From Conchocele bisecta (lineage: Eukaryota; Mollusca; Bivalvia; Lucinida; Thyasiridae): a stretch of DNA of 64,000 nucleotides. The position numbers and the translations under genes were made by a program. The stretch covers positions 110,811,370-110,875,369 of the forward strand of contig CM055266.1 in NCBI GenBank assembly GCA_029237695.1. Reading direction: 5' to 3'. Shown here one piece after another: positions 21,195 to 32,319 of the stretch (the first letter of the stretch is position 1; every line of letters starts with the position of its first letter). A model generated the notes under the pieces. That model made no database searches, was not told the origin of the DNA, and saw only the letters and a list, made by a program, of their open reading frames with translations.

Positions 21195-23121
21195 TCAATT
21201 ATGTGCAGCCCGTGCAATGTGCAAGAAAAATTCCACCCGATCCTTGCACGTGTTTCCACACATGTTACATTTGTACGGATCTTTGTATCCATGGTAACCC
21301 ATGTGCATCGTGTACATTATACAGTCGCCGAACGCGATCTGACAATGTGGACATTCGTAGTTGCCATTTTTGTCCTTTCGTAGGTTTGTACAGTTCGGGG
21401 CTTCCGACCACAGCTTCTTATCCAGATGGCTGATCTCCGTTTTCCCGTAGCCATTCCTGAAGGTCGCGGGGTCGGTAATGTAGGGGTTATTCCACAGCTT
21501 CAGAGCCAAATCTGCTCCCCGCTGAATCGCCACTGGAACTGGCTTCCTGCGGCTTTGATGTGGAATATGTGGAGCAACATTTACATTTTCTCTATTCCTC
21601 GTGTTTGTGTCCAATCCAGTGTGATGATTTTCATCTCTATTCCCATTCTCCTGCTTGTCATTTTGAATTTGGACTTCGCTGTTCAGGATTTTCAAGTTGG
21701 AGTGGATCTGACTAAAGTCTACCTCATCACTGTTGTTCTTCCTGTTCTCATTGATGGTCAGTTTCATGGGACGGTCATCACATTCATTGTCCACCACATC
21801 CACGTCCACCCCATTACTTTCTCCATCCACATTTCTCTCACCATTCACATGAGCCTCTATGAGCTTGCTGAAACTGCTGCGGCTACGTTTGGCTGGGGTA
21901 GCATCTTCATCATCGTGTACGTTACTCTCCTGCCCGTTTACATCGGGCATGGACCTCTCATCGCTGTCACCCATGGAATCATCTTCACTCATGTATGTAC
22001 TGTGCCGTTCCTGCAGTTTGAGACAGAGCGTGTCCAGCTTGAATGCCTGACCTTTCCTGGAGCGTTTGCGGGGTGGTGGAGACACCATGTCATTGGAGGC
22101 GATGGACGTCTCGCTGCTCGACTGCTCACCGTCATCACTGCGGTGGGTGGGCGGGGCGGGGTAGTGCTGCGAGTACAGGCTGGGTGGCGACCGGGGCTTC
22201 GTAAGATCCAGGGGCGAGTCTGTTGTGACAGACTTCTCTAGTCCAAACGGACCGGAGCCAAACTTCAACGTCATCTGTTTCAGAATGTCACTGCCTTGAT
22301 CCTTCATGTCTCCAGATGGCAGTTTACCATTCATGAAGGGGTAACCAGTAGACATGGGCAGTTCCTTGGTGGAGCCATTCTTCATGTTACTGTGCATGGG
22401 AGGCAACAGGTGGCGTGGACTGATCACAGAATCATCTGGCATTTCTGTTTTTATCTTCAAACCCATAGGTGAGTAGTCGCTGACTGGGAATGGCTGGGGC
22501 GACTTTAATGGCGAAGAAAGGGCATCCATTCTCCTCCGACTTTCCTCCATCAATGCGTCTGATGATATACCGAACATGGAAAACAAGTCTCTATTTTCTG
22601 GAGCATGAACCTTCATCACGTGACTAGCAAGGGACTCGTGTCCGTGTCCTACAAAACTACACAAATTGCACTTGAACGGTAATGGACTTGCTGGCAAGGT
22701 CACTTCATCACCACTACCTTTGATCCCAATTGGACTATCCTTAAATCCGGGCATGGGCATACCAAATCGTGGCGGAAACCCAAGGGGACTCGGCAGTCCA
22801 TTGGGAATGGGCCCGGTCCCGTGGAGTAGTGGCCAGAATGGAGACATGCCGGGTATGGGTACGCCAGGCATTCGTGCCAGGGGCGAGTGCATCATTGGGG
22901 GGAAGGGCCCCATGGGCGAGTCGAGGCGGTCCTTCCTTATACCGCGGGGGCCCCGGGGTGGGCCACGTTTCGAGAGCAGGGAGAGGCCAGAGTTGGTGGC
23001 ATCGACGCCCTGGGGCAGACTGCCGTCTGAGTTGAGGACCGCTGCCGGCTTGTGGTTGTATTTACGCAGATGCAGCTTCAGGCTGTGGCAGTATTTTGTA
23101 GCGTAGGTACAGTCTGCACAT
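21195..23121 (-). CDS. hb: hunchback terminal exon: fingers 6 to 9 and stop
   Basis: Acceptor ATTTGTAG. It completes the split arginine, then gives finger 6. Next come a proline/glycine/methionine-rich linker, finger 7 ([20 protein letters not shown]), the PLDLTKP motif, a basic and acidic segment ([40 protein letters not shown]) and the C-terminal finger pair ending RAAHN. The GC-rich linker creates long open antisense frames on the plus strand. Confidence 0.95.
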
Positions 23122-26100
23122 CTACAAATGGAACACAAGATGCTTATATCAGAAATATCGGAGACTCTGACTGACTGAAGAAATGTGGCTTATGGTATTT
23201 ATGGCTAGTCTAGCTCCTATTCAGCTAGCGCATTCCTGTACAGAGCTCCAGATAACGTGTATATTGGCATATTTGACGTATTTTTGCTGAATAAGTATTG
23301 ATTATCAAAAGTGGGCGTACAAAATACTCACAGCAATGTGAAAATACACATTGATTTTCAAATCAAGTAGTGGAAATACTGCAATAAAGTTGAAAATTTA
23401 CTTCGTCAACTCTTTGCATGCTGGGAAACTTGTGGGCTATAAATAGTTCAAAACTACCGGACAAAAATTCATCATATTTTCTTTTATTTCTCCTTGTAAA
23501 TATCATGAATATGTCTTGGAATTTCATTAGAATTGAGTCCGGAGGACTCAATTTTAATGAAATTCCAAGACATATTTACAGAGAGAAATAAAACATAGTC
23601 CTAATTTGTTTGGCGGATATTTTCGCCGCTAGCATGCAAAGAGTTAAGCTGCAAAAAGCAACACTGAATAACAAGGGAGTGTTCATTCCAGTTACTTAGG
23701 ATTCAAATTACAGTGGAACCTTTCTGAACGTCCCAGGGGTCTCCTATTTGGAGAGGCTTCACTTTCCCTTGAAGGGGCATACCGGTATCGGGATTTCTTG
23801 AAAAAATACAATAAAAAAATAAGAACGTGTTTTCATCATGGCCCTGTATAAAGTGGTATAATTGAAGATATATGACAATACTAGGACTGCTGGGTTGGTT
23901 CAATTTTCACCAATATCAGTACATAAGTATCAGATTTTCTATCTTGTTGAACAAGATAGGAAATCCGATATTTATGTACGTATATGGGTGAAACTAGAAA
24001 CAACCCAGCGGTCCTTGTATTGTCATATATCTTCAATTAAACCACTTTACACAGACAGGGCCATGATGAAAACATGTTTTTATTTTTTATAGTATTTTTT
24101 AAAAAACATCCTGATATGCCCCTTTAATTTTGAACATAATAACGATTATAATACCACTCACAATAACTGAGCCTGCTTACCTGTACTGGTAGACATTTGT
24201 GTGTGACTTCATGTGTGAGTTGAGCATCGACTTGTTGACACACGCGTAGTTACACTTGGGGCACTTGAACGGCTTTGACCCGAAATGATTGCGCAGGTGG
24301 TACTCGAGATGATGTTTGTATTCGGTGACGAAGGGGCAGCGGGGGCACTGTAGCAGCTTCTCCTCTTTGATGTGGGTACGCGAGTGTGTCCAGAAATCAG
24401 TCTACAAAACAAGAGAACGTACAGTACAGTTGAAACCTCTTTAACCGTTTCACCCCTAAGTATCCGGAATGGATAATGATCTGTTTCTTTTGCGACCAAT
24501 CCAATTGTCACAAAATGATTTTCAGACTAGTCCATTTATTAAAAGGGGGTGTTTTTCCACTCACATAAATATGAAAATTACTTGCAAAAAGTGCATATCC
24601 TGATGAGACGGCTCATCTGGATCTACACTGTTTGCCAATACCACTATACAGGCCTGTCGTGTTAAACGTGACAATTGGGAGACAGCTTATGTGCTTCATA
24701 GTGTCTGTTATCGAGTGGAAAACATGCCACTTAATGCCAATATACTAGAATTGCAGTGGAAAATCTCTGAACAGGACACCCTGAGGATTCCAATAAATTT
24801 AAAATGCGTTGACTCGATCGTTGCTAAGCAAAACAATTTCTAATAACGCGACTCGAACGAGTTGCAATGTTGTTTTAGCAATACAGTTTCCAACAAGATG
24901 ATGAGTTGTATTGCTAAACAATACAGTTTCTAACGAGATGGCTCGATCAATTTGAATTGCTAAACAATACAGTTTCTAACGAGATGGCTCGATCGAGTTG
25001 TATTGCTAAACAATATAGTTAGCAATACAGTTTCTAATGAGATGGTTCGTCTACAAGGCAATAATTCCAGCACAAAAATATTTACACAATTCCCTAACAT
25101 TTGATTGGTCCGTAGCAAGTCTCTGTCCAACATTTATATCCCAGTAAACTCCCATGCCGAACTACTTTCCGTAATCGTCAGGCGCAGTTAAAATAATTCT
25201 TAAGAAAACGGAAAATAAACACATTTTCTTGATGAATCTATTTCAAATGCTGGAATTATAAGGAATGAATGGCCTTTTTGTTGAATTTATCGGGGATATA
25301 AACTTGGAAAAGTCGCGGGAATACTGGACGAGGCCTTCCGGCCTTCGTCCAGTATTCCCGCGACTTTTCCAAGTTTATATCCCCTATAAATTCCACAAAA
25401 AGGCCATTCATTCCTATAGTGTTACCTTCTCGGTGGTGGAGAACTCGCACTGTTTACAGCGGAAGACCTTGGGGCGGCCGGGCATGGTGCGGGTGAGGCC
25501 GTCCGTGTCCTCCGTGTGGAAGTCCTTGATGTGGCGTTTCAGACGGCCTTCCGTACGCGACTTGTAGTCACAGTGGGGGCACACATGCTCGAAGTGGCAG
25601 GTCATGTGAAGGTCAAAGTCTTGTTGGGTTGTGCCTGCGATGATTAAAGGGGTGGCGTTAGTAATCAGGGTATTTGGTAATAATTCCAGCACCAAAATAT
25701 TTACACAATTCCCTAACATTTGATTGGCCCGTAGCAAGTCTCTGCCCAAAATTTATATCCCAGTAAACTCCCACGCTGAACTACTTTCCGTAACCGTGAG
25801 GCGCAGTTAAAATAATTCTTAAGAAAACGGAAAATAAACACATTTTCTTGATCAAATGCTGGAATTATAAGGAATGAATGGCTTTTTTGTTAATTTATCG
25901 GGGATATAAACTTGGAAAAGTCGCGGGAATACTGAACGAAGCGATAAAAAATTACAATTTTCGGAAAAAAATAAAAAAAATAATAATTTTCTTTTGATTT
26001 TTTTTCGAAAATTGTAATGTTTTATATACGATAAAAAAATTCAATTTTCGGAAAAAAAATAAAAAAATTATTTTATTTTTTTCCGAAAATTGTAATTTTT

Positions 26101-28800
26101 TATCGCTTCGTCCAGTATTCCCGCGACTTTTTCAAGTTTATACCCCGATAAATTCCACAAAAAGGCCATTCATTCCTATAGTATAAAACTGTTGATGAAT
26201 ATATTTGACGAATTGATTGATTGATTTGTTGATTGGTTGGTCAAGGAAAGGTCAAACAATATAGTGATATGAGAGTTATCATAAGCTGTTCATATGTCAG
26301 ATAACATTATCTGTAAGTGGAGGTTAGAAAACGAGATAAAATGAGATAAACTGAATATTCAAAATTCAAATAAAAAGACAAAGATGATAGTAAATTGGGT
26401 ACACATGTGTCACAATAAGGGATTTGGAGTGGAAAATGTGCATATTATATGTGGCTGTGTCCTGATTAGGCTTCCAGTGTGTGCCTGTCACCAATTTCAC
26501 CAAAATTGCAAGGTATACTGATCTTGCTAAGTACATTTTGAGGGAGAAATCTTCAATTTAAGGATAAATTTATTAATTTTTATTATACTGAATTTATTAC
26601 ATTATCACAGCCATTTTGGCTGTGATAATGTAATAAATTCAGTATAATAATTCTGCATACGTTTAATCATCAAATATATGCAGTGGTTAGTTCTATATGA
26701 AATAATACATTTCGGGCAAAATAAATGATTACTCCCTCAAAGTATACTTAGCAATTTTGGTGGAATCGCCTACAGGACGAGGTACTAGGCGGGGCAGAAT
26801 TGTCATAAGCCCCATTTTCCCACAGCCTGTCACCTTTATGTCCGCCCCCAAACACCTTGTGGTCATACCATTGTAACCTACATACTTAACCCTTTCACCC
26901 CTAAGTAACTGACATGGACTATTTCATGTTTAGTTTCAGACAGTTTCATTATGAAGAAAAGGGGGTGAGTTTGTAAAAAATATCCACAAATGGTGTAGAT
27001 CTTGATGAGACGGCTCGTTACGAGCCGGCTCATCATGATCTACACTGTTTGCAAGTACTAGAAGAGGTCTCTCGTGTTGAAAGGGTTAACCTATGCCATT
27101 TTATCTTTATCATAAACAACGGTTTTCCTTTACTGTCAATCTACCATTACAAGCAAACACTCCACATGTTTTATTAGCCTGACCTTCTGTAACATAAAAA
27201 GACTTCTTTTTAATGTAATGTCATAAATCTTGTTAAATTCAATTAGATGTGACCTCTAAAGACTTTGAAAACAGCAAAACAATGTTGCTATCATGTGTTT
27301 ACATGTTACACTGATAAAAACTATATAATGGACAAGAAACTGCGATGGAGATATCCTGAATTCGAGGAGACATAATAGTAACCCTTGCACCCCTAAATAA
27401 CTGGAATGGATTTATATAATTGTGGCAATTTTCTGGCCAATCCAAAGACAGCTATATAGGTATGTAGGGTTAATTAAGCTAATGGGCGTGGGTCTGGTAA
27501 TACCTCCCTAATCACAGACTGTATACATTGTATAACCAATATTTATTTGGAAAATCATCCGTATTTTCCACAAATGATGTTGGAATTTTACATAAATTTC
27601 ACACCCCATGTGAATTTACAATGTGGATGAGCTCTGAAATTTACGTCAACATGTAGTATTATTTAAAAAAACATTGCATTTTTTTTCAAAATCGATATCG
27701 TCGTAAAATGGCGATGTGACAAAGTAAAGCAATACCAGAGCCAGGCCAAAATGATTTTGAATGGTTACAGTGTTAACCGAGCATCATTGTCTAGATCAAG
27801 AATAAATCCTACGAAATGCCTATTTTAACAAAAAGGAGTTTACAAGCTTTGAAATCAGTGTACCGGATTGTTGATTTCTGTTCTGCATGCACATTGACAA
27901 CAATTTTTGTAAATAAATAGGTGAGACAACGGCCCATACTATTAAAAGTTATCTGAGCTCATGCGTAAAATCAAACTTCCTGATTTCTGTATTCAGTCTC
28001 AGACAACAAACCTGTCTGATTTAGAGCAGGTATTTTGGAGAAAGAAAAATCAGAAACATTCGCCCAGCTTACCTGAAAAGCTGCATAGATGGCAAAAGTA
28101 GATTCCCTCTTTGACTCGTGGAATTAAGGCACTGTCTGGTTCATCAAGGGATTGAATGTGGCTTCTGTTGGTTCCAAAGAGTTCTCCTAACGGCTGTAGG
28201 GGTGACGGTAGGGACCTCAACTCAGGACTTGTATCAGGGGAAACAATACTATGAGAACCGTGCAGGTCTGAGTCCGGCTTGGGCAGCTGGAACCTCTGTC
28301 TTATCACGTCTTCATCCAGCCCTCCAGTCTGGAAATGGTTGAACCTCTCCTTGAAGCCTGCACCCACCTTACCCAACGCAAATCTCAGTCGTGCTTCCTC
28401 TGCCGTGAACGGGGAACTGTACGGGCTAATGTTCGGATCAAATCTCTGGTTATAGTTCCGGGACTGTGGACTAGAGGGAGACAAGTCCGCTTTATCGTAA
28501 TCTTTATCAAAGTCGCTGTCCGGGTCAGAGTTACCTATGCTTGAAGTTTCAAATTGATTCTTGTAGCTTAAGTCAAGTTCGTGATCTTCTTCATTAGATT
28601 GCGACTCGTGCGATTCATTTGCGTCTTTGTTTGGGGTGTCTAGACCGGGGGAGGCTGGGTGACGAGTTTCCAACTCGGGCGAGCGGGGAGGGGTATAGTT
28701 CTCGCCATTTTCTTCTTCCTTATCCGAGCTGTGATGGTTCACTCTGTGAAGTAGGTCGCGGCTAACGACATCACCGGCTTGCGATGAAATCGTGTCGTTT
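21195..28800 (-). CDS. hb: Hunchback-type zinc-finger transcription factor (four visible coding exons)
   Basis: Join of complement 28073-28800, 25426-25634, 24181-24401 and 21195-23121. All introns are GT-AG and all split codons fit, giving 1,027 residues and TGA at 21195-21197. Nine C2H2 fingers by visible residue: 236-256, 261-282, 302-322, 331-351, 359-379, 387-409, 537-558, 976-996, 1004-1026. Fingers 3-6 ([40 protein letters not shown]) and the C-terminal pair ([20 protein letters not shown], then [20 protein letters not shown]) are diagnostic of Hunchback, distantly Ikaros-like. The protein should bind A/T-rich DNA in the nucleus and regulate neural and axial patterning. A PLDLTKP motif near residue 690 fits a CtBP-binding site; [10 protein letters not shown] near 740 is a likely nuclear signal. 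No methionine occurs in the first visible exon, so a further 5' exon is missing. Confidence 0.95.
23406..23646. mobile_element. E-family MITE in a hunchback intron
   Basis: Left end TCAACTCTTTGCATGCTGGG (TTAA decayed to TCAA), right end GCTAGCATGCAAAGAGTTAA. The central hairpin is AGAATTGAGTCCGG / AGGACTCAATTT. It lies in the intron 23122-24180. Confidence 0.85.
23712..24060. repeat. C copy and long inverted repeat in the same intron
   Basis: A decayed C copy (CAGTGGAACCTTTCTGAAC) spans about 23712-23762. After it, TTTTCATCATGGCCCTGT (about 23832) and ACAGGGCCATGATGAAAA (about 24056-24073) are the outer parts of an inverted repeat reaching the centre TTCTATCTTGTTGAACAAG near 23945. It is a probable MITE of about 330 bases. 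Confidence 0.65.
24181..24401 (-). CDS. hb: hunchback exon: fingers 3 to 5
   Basis: Read on the minus strand from acceptor tttgtag: [73 protein letters not shown], then a split arginine at donor GTAAGC. No long ORF displays this exon because it is short and bounded by introns; the frame was recovered by splicing. Confidence 0.95.
24441..24665. mobile_element. A-family MITE in hunchback intron 24402-25425
   Basis: TTAACCGTTTCACCCCTAAG start; centre GATGAGACGGCTCATCTGG (hairpin largely deleted); end CCTGTCGTGTTAAACG. Confidence 0.78.
24800..25055. repeat. Tandem-like repeat GAGATGGCTCGATCGAGTTG
   Basis: TATTGCTAAACAATACAGTT and CTAACGAGATGGCTCGATC recur four to five times with a spacing of about 55-70 bases. 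This is an imperfect minisatellite within the intron. Confidence 0.6.
25062..25417. mobile_element. G-family MITE ending 8 bases from a hunchback splice donor
   Basis: Starts TAATTCCAGCACAAAAATAT and ends in AAGGCCATTCATTCCTAT at 25417; the exon begins at 25426. The core palindrome CTGGACGAGGCCTTCCGGCC and its partner is nearly perfect. Confidence 0.88.
25426..25634 (-). CDS. hb: hunchback exon: rest of finger 1, finger 2, start of finger 3
   Basis: 209 bases: 2 to complete a glycine codon, then 69 codons. It contains DLHMTCH (end of finger 1), [20 protein letters not shown] (finger 2) and [11 protein letters not shown] (start of finger 3). The donor GTAACA is followed after 8 bases by a G-family MITE, and the acceptor side has another G copy 46 bases away. 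Confidence 0.93.
25681..26179. mobile_element. G-family MITE with a nested H-like insert
   Basis: Same orientation as the copy at 25062. The core is interrupted at about 25942-26108 by an A/T palindrome (GATAAAAAATTACAATTTTC and inverted copies) resembling the middle of H. It lies 46 bases from the exon 25426-25634. Confidence 0.8.
26493..26772. mobile_element. F-family MITE, apparently inserted in a B fragment
   Basis: The centre CACAGCCATTTTGGCTGTG is flanked by TACTGAATTTATTACATTAT and its inverse; outer parts GCAAGGTATACTGATCTTGC and CAAAGTATACTTAGC. B-family ends flank it on both sides (ATATGTGGCTGTGTCC before, GCCCCATTTTCCCACAGCC after). Confidence 0.8.
26886..27089. mobile_element. 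A-family MITE bounded by TTAA
   Basis: Left TTAACCCTTTCACCCCTAAG, right CGTGTTGAAAGGGTTAA, core GAGACGGCTCGTTACGAGCC. Confidence 0.86.
28073..28800 (-). CDS. hb: hunchback exon: acidic N-terminal region and start of finger 1
   Basis: The acceptor is CT on the plus strand at 28801-28802 (ttttcag on the minus strand); the donor is at 28071-28072 (GTAAGC). It encodes a low-complexity acidic, serine- and proline-rich region ([36 protein letters not shown]) and the first cysteines CHLC of finger 1. It starts with the last base and ends with the first base of split codons (1 + 242x3 + 1). Confidence 0.9.
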
Positions 28801-28802
28801 CT

Positions 28803-29299
28803 GAAAATATACAATTTAATAATTTAGAAATTTTATCCAGTTTAATGAATTGTGTTGAATTTTTCTGCAAATGCTGAATATGTATTCATATGTATGCTGG
28901 GCAGCATGTAAATGAAGATATAAAATTTGAGTAGTTCAACATTTCCTTTTAAATTTATAATGATTCTTCCTGATGTGTGTATATATGGCCCATCAGCTGG
29001 GAAAAGGTACTTTACATCGTGAGTAATCGTTATAGCCCAGATCAGCCTAGGCATCCATGAAATCTGATCAGGGTCTACGGTGGTAGTCAAAAGTCGTGAA
29101 ATATATTTACAGAAACTGTGACATTTTCTGTAAATGACGTCGAAAGTTGATGAAATTTTCACAGCAAATGTGAATTTCAATTGTTCTAAAGTACAAAATC
29201 GCATGGCATGTCTCATATTTGATACATTGTCAGATGTTGTTTTGTGCAATTAATTAACTATATACTTCTATAGAGAAATAAACAGAGTAATCAGATTGT
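28803..29299. other. hunchback upstream intron or flank
   Basis: AT-rich DNA upstream of the first visible exon, with a decayed B core (CCCAGATCAGCCTAGGCATC) near 29035-29090. No start-codon exon could be found here. Confidence 0.4.
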
Positions 29300-29920
29300 T
29301 TAACCCTTGCATATTAGCAGTGAAAATTACGAGTATTTTTTTTATTTCTCTCTGTAAATATGTCTTGAAATTTCATTAGCATTAATTACGTCCTCCAGAC
29401 TCAATTTTAATGACATTCCAAGACATATTCATGAAAATTATAGGAAAAAATAAAGAAAATATAATGAATTGTCGTCCGCTATGTTTGTTTGTTTGTTTAA
29501 TGGTGTTTAACGGCCTATCAACAGCTAAGGTCATGTAAGGCCGGGCAAACAGGTTCGATCCCGTTTTAACCTGCTGCATTGGGGGGAAAATCCCAAAATC
29601 AGAACGGAATATTTACATCGAGATACAACATATTCAGCCCTGAAATTAGAATAACCTGACCTGGTGCCAGGTCCATACCGCACCAAAGTCACTTGGCCCC
29701 TTCCCCTATTTAAAAGTAATAACGGTAGGATTACTCTTATAAGGGGTATAACCAGATTCAACTGTCACATACAAAATGCCAAAGACGTATGTGAGGGCCA
29801 AAACAAGTTTCCGGTAATGATGAACCCCGATCGTTAAATTACCCATCGCATGCTCCCACCTGCCACCCACCCCCTATGTTTGAACTATTTAGTTTCCCAG
29901 CATGGAAAGTGTTGCACTCT
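29300..29920. mobile_element. E-family MITE split by a J SINE
   Basis: The left E part runs 29300 to about 29487 (ATATGTCTTGAAATTTCATT, decayed core). The right part resumes at about 29874 (TTTGAACTATTTAGTTTCCC, AGCATGGAAAGTGTTGC). Confidence 0.78.
29488..29873 (+). mobile_element. J-family SINE inserted in an E MITE
   Basis: Complete head (AAACAGGTTCGATCCCG) to tail (CATGCTCCCACCTGCCACCC). The flanking repeat CTATGTTTG at 29479-29487 and 29874-29882 shows the insertion point. Confidence 0.87.
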
Positions 29921-29941
29921 AAGTCTGTAATGTGCAAAACA

Positions 29942-30185
29942 GGGGCCGTTTCACTAAACTTCCTACGACTAAAATGTTTGTAAGTCCAAAATTATGATAG
30001 TCTGTAAATTTCACATTAACAATGTTTTCTTGTAAACAATGGTTGGATTTACATTTATTGAGCATAGGCTGCATATGCAGCCTATGCTCAATACATGTAA
30101 ATCCATCAATTGAAATTTAGAGACGATCCTAAATTTGCACTTACGAACATTTTAGTCGTACAAAGTTTATAGTGAAATGGGCCCC
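29942..30185. mobile_element. I-family MITE, full length
   Basis: Ends GGGGCCGTTTCACTAAACTT and GAAATGGGCCCC; central hairpin TGAGCATAGGCTGCATATGC. Confidence 0.85.
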
Positions 30186-30448
30186 GGATACGCAGGGACA
30201 CACCCAAGGCAATGCAGTGGCCACAAATGTCATAAGGTACATTTCTCAACCAGCTGATCACATTTACACTGTTATAAATATTGACATTGTGTTTTGTGTT
30301 GCTGATTAATCGTTATTACAAGGGATATTGTTTTCACATAATAAAATACCAATGTCTCCATGTTCCTGCAAATACAAATTAGAACATCGGTCTCCGACGA
30401 CGTTATGAGCACACCCACATGTTTTATGATAACACACAAATAATGTGG

Positions 30449-30662
30449 TTAACCCTTACAATGCTGAATTAAAATTTGTTGTATGCTGTTAATTTATATT
30501 TTCCATTTTTTCTCATCAAAACCATGTTTTGACAACACTTTAGAATCATTTCCAATGGAAATGATTCTAAAGTGTTGTCAAACCATATTTTTTTTGAGAA
30601 AAAATACAAAACATAAATCGACAGCAGACGACAAATTACGTTTCCCCCATTCTAAGCGTTAA
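30449..30662. mobile_element. D-family MITE bounded by TTAA
   Basis: TTAACCCTTACAATGCTGAA start; core AGAATCATTTCCAATGG; end TTCTAAGCGTTAA. Confidence 0.85.
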
Positions 30663-30689
30663 CCTGAGGACAAACCAAGAACAAGCACA

Positions 30690-30870
30690 AATCAGAGACT
30701 ATGAGACAGTTCAAATGAGTGGTCAAAACATATGGATACTGTCTCTATGAGACAGTTCAAATAAGTGGTAAAACATACGTTCTTACACGACCACAATTTG
30801 AACAGTCTCATTGTCGTTACAACATACATTCTCTATGAGACAGTTCAAATGAGTGGTCACTATGTATACT
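30690..30870. repeat. Cluster of L-type half hairpins
   Basis: GAGACAGTTCAAATGAGTGG occurs three times on the plus strand, and ACCACAATTTGAACAGTCTC once in inverted orientation. It looks like tandem, partly rearranged L elements. Confidence 0.6.
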
Positions 30871-31635
30871 TTAATTGAGAGAGAGAAGAAAGATAGAACA
30901 CATATATTGAAATGTTGATACCTGTAAATCTATGTCCTGGTATATAATTAAACAACACTGGTGTATGTATCCAAATCTGCGGTATGAATTTTATACGAAC
31001 AAGATGTGACAAACAGCCCTATTTTATGTGGCTATTTTAAACTGACCTCTTTCTTTTATCTTAGTTTTTTAAGTCCAATGTAAAGCAGTAACCTTTGGTT
31101 GTAAACTTTAATCTATGTGTAACATGTTAAACACAAAAGGTCAACTTTATTTGCACAAAGCGTTGCAAGCAACAACTTGAAATCGTTTTTTTATCAGTAT
31201 GAAAGAAATTCTTGTGTTGTAAAAATAATATCACATGGTCTAGTAAATTTCAATTCTTAATGTGAATAAATATTTTTGTACCTCCCGTTCTATTGTATGT
31301 TATCATTAAAATACAAAAAGCATTTTTATTCAGTCCATTGTAACTAGTAAATATACATGGGATAAACATACTTAAACCCAAACATATTAGATGTGGATAA
31401 ATTGGTTCAAAAAGTTATGCAATACAAATATTTTTATTTTTAAAGTTGACAGCAATTAATTATAATTAATAAGCCAACATATTCATTTATGAAAAGTCAA
31501 ATCCTAGATTTCAAACAGAGAATTATTTACAATACTAATAAAACTGGTCTCGTTCAACATTCAAAACCCCGATATGACTATAATACAATGGTTTCTTTAT
31601 ATTATAATTAACAAACTCAAATTGAAATATGAAAC
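30871..31635. other. Very AT-rich stretch, nothing recognised
   Basis: No repeat family, coding signal or structured RNA recognised. Confidence 0.45.
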
Positions 31636-31893
31636 TTAACTCTTTGCATGCTGGGAAACTTGTGGGCTATAAATAGTTCAAAATTCATCTATCAAAACTA
31701 GCGGACAAGAATTCATCATATTTTCTTGTATTTCTCCCCGTAAATATCATGAATATGTCTTGGAATTTCATTAGAATTGAGTCCTGAGGACTCAATTCTA
31801 ATGAAATTTCAAGACATATTTACAGAGAGAAATAAAACATGTACTCCTAATTCGCTTGGCGGATATTTTCGCCGCTAGCATGCAAAGAGTTAA
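31636..31893. mobile_element. E-family MITE, full length
   Basis: TTAACTCTTTGCATGCTGGG to GCTAGCATGCAAAGAGTTAA; core AGAATTGAGTCCTGAGGAC. One of the best-preserved copies. Confidence 0.88.
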
Positions 31894-32029
31894 AAACATA
31901 CACTAACTACATGCAACAACAGGGTGTATAGCAAGTAATTAAATAGCAAGTAAATAACAGATGATGAATTCTGCCTATACAATGCATGTTGTCATCAGAT
32001 TTTGCTTTTGGGTTTTTGTTCTTCACCAT

Positions 32030-32231
32030 TTAACGGCTTTCACCCCTAAGTAACTGGAATGGATTTTGATGTCTTATTTTGCAACCAATCCAATTGTGAC
32101 AAAATGATTTTCAGGCTAGTCAGGCACAAAAAGTGCAGATCCTGATGAGACGGCTCGTCACGAGCAGGCTCATCTGGATCTACGCTTTTTGCCAATACCA
32201 CTATACAGGCCTGTGGTGTTGAAAGGGTTAA
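32030..32231. mobile_element. A-family MITE bounded by TTAA
   Basis: TTAACGGCTTTCACCCCTAA to GGTGTTGAAAGGGTTAA; core GACGGCTCGTCACGAGCAGG. Confidence 0.86.
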
Positions 32232-32239
32232 ACAGTTAG

Positions 32240-32315
32240 AGTGGTCTAGTGGATTATAAGGCATCCGCCTCACAAATGAGAGGTCGAAGGGTCGAGCCTC
32301 CGTTTTCGCAGCACA
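32240..32315 (+). other. tRNA-like sequence (pseudo-tRNA or SINE head)
   Basis: GAGTGGTCTAGTGGATTATA resembles an A box and GGGTCGAGCC a B box, with GCATCCGCCTCACAAATG in the anticodon-arm position. T-stem and acceptor pairing are poor, so this is not called a working tRNA. Confidence 0.4.
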
Positions 32316-32319
32316 GGCT

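Larger units (their letters stand above)
26180..28072 (-). other. Rest of the largest hunchback intron
   Basis: Contains an F copy (26493-26772), A copies (26886-27089 and a fragment 27379-27445) and about 600 bases (27450-28070) of AT-rich DNA without recognised repeats, which could hold intronic control elements. No exon was found. Confidence 0.5.

Noticed and set aside
21426..22241. 271-residue plus-strand ORF
   Set aside because: Antisense to the hunchback terminal exon. The minus frame carries zinc fingers and matches splice sites; the plus frame has no domain.
25256..25450. ORFs with [20 protein letters not shown] at four loci
   Set aside because: Translation of the G-family MITE arms, on both strands.
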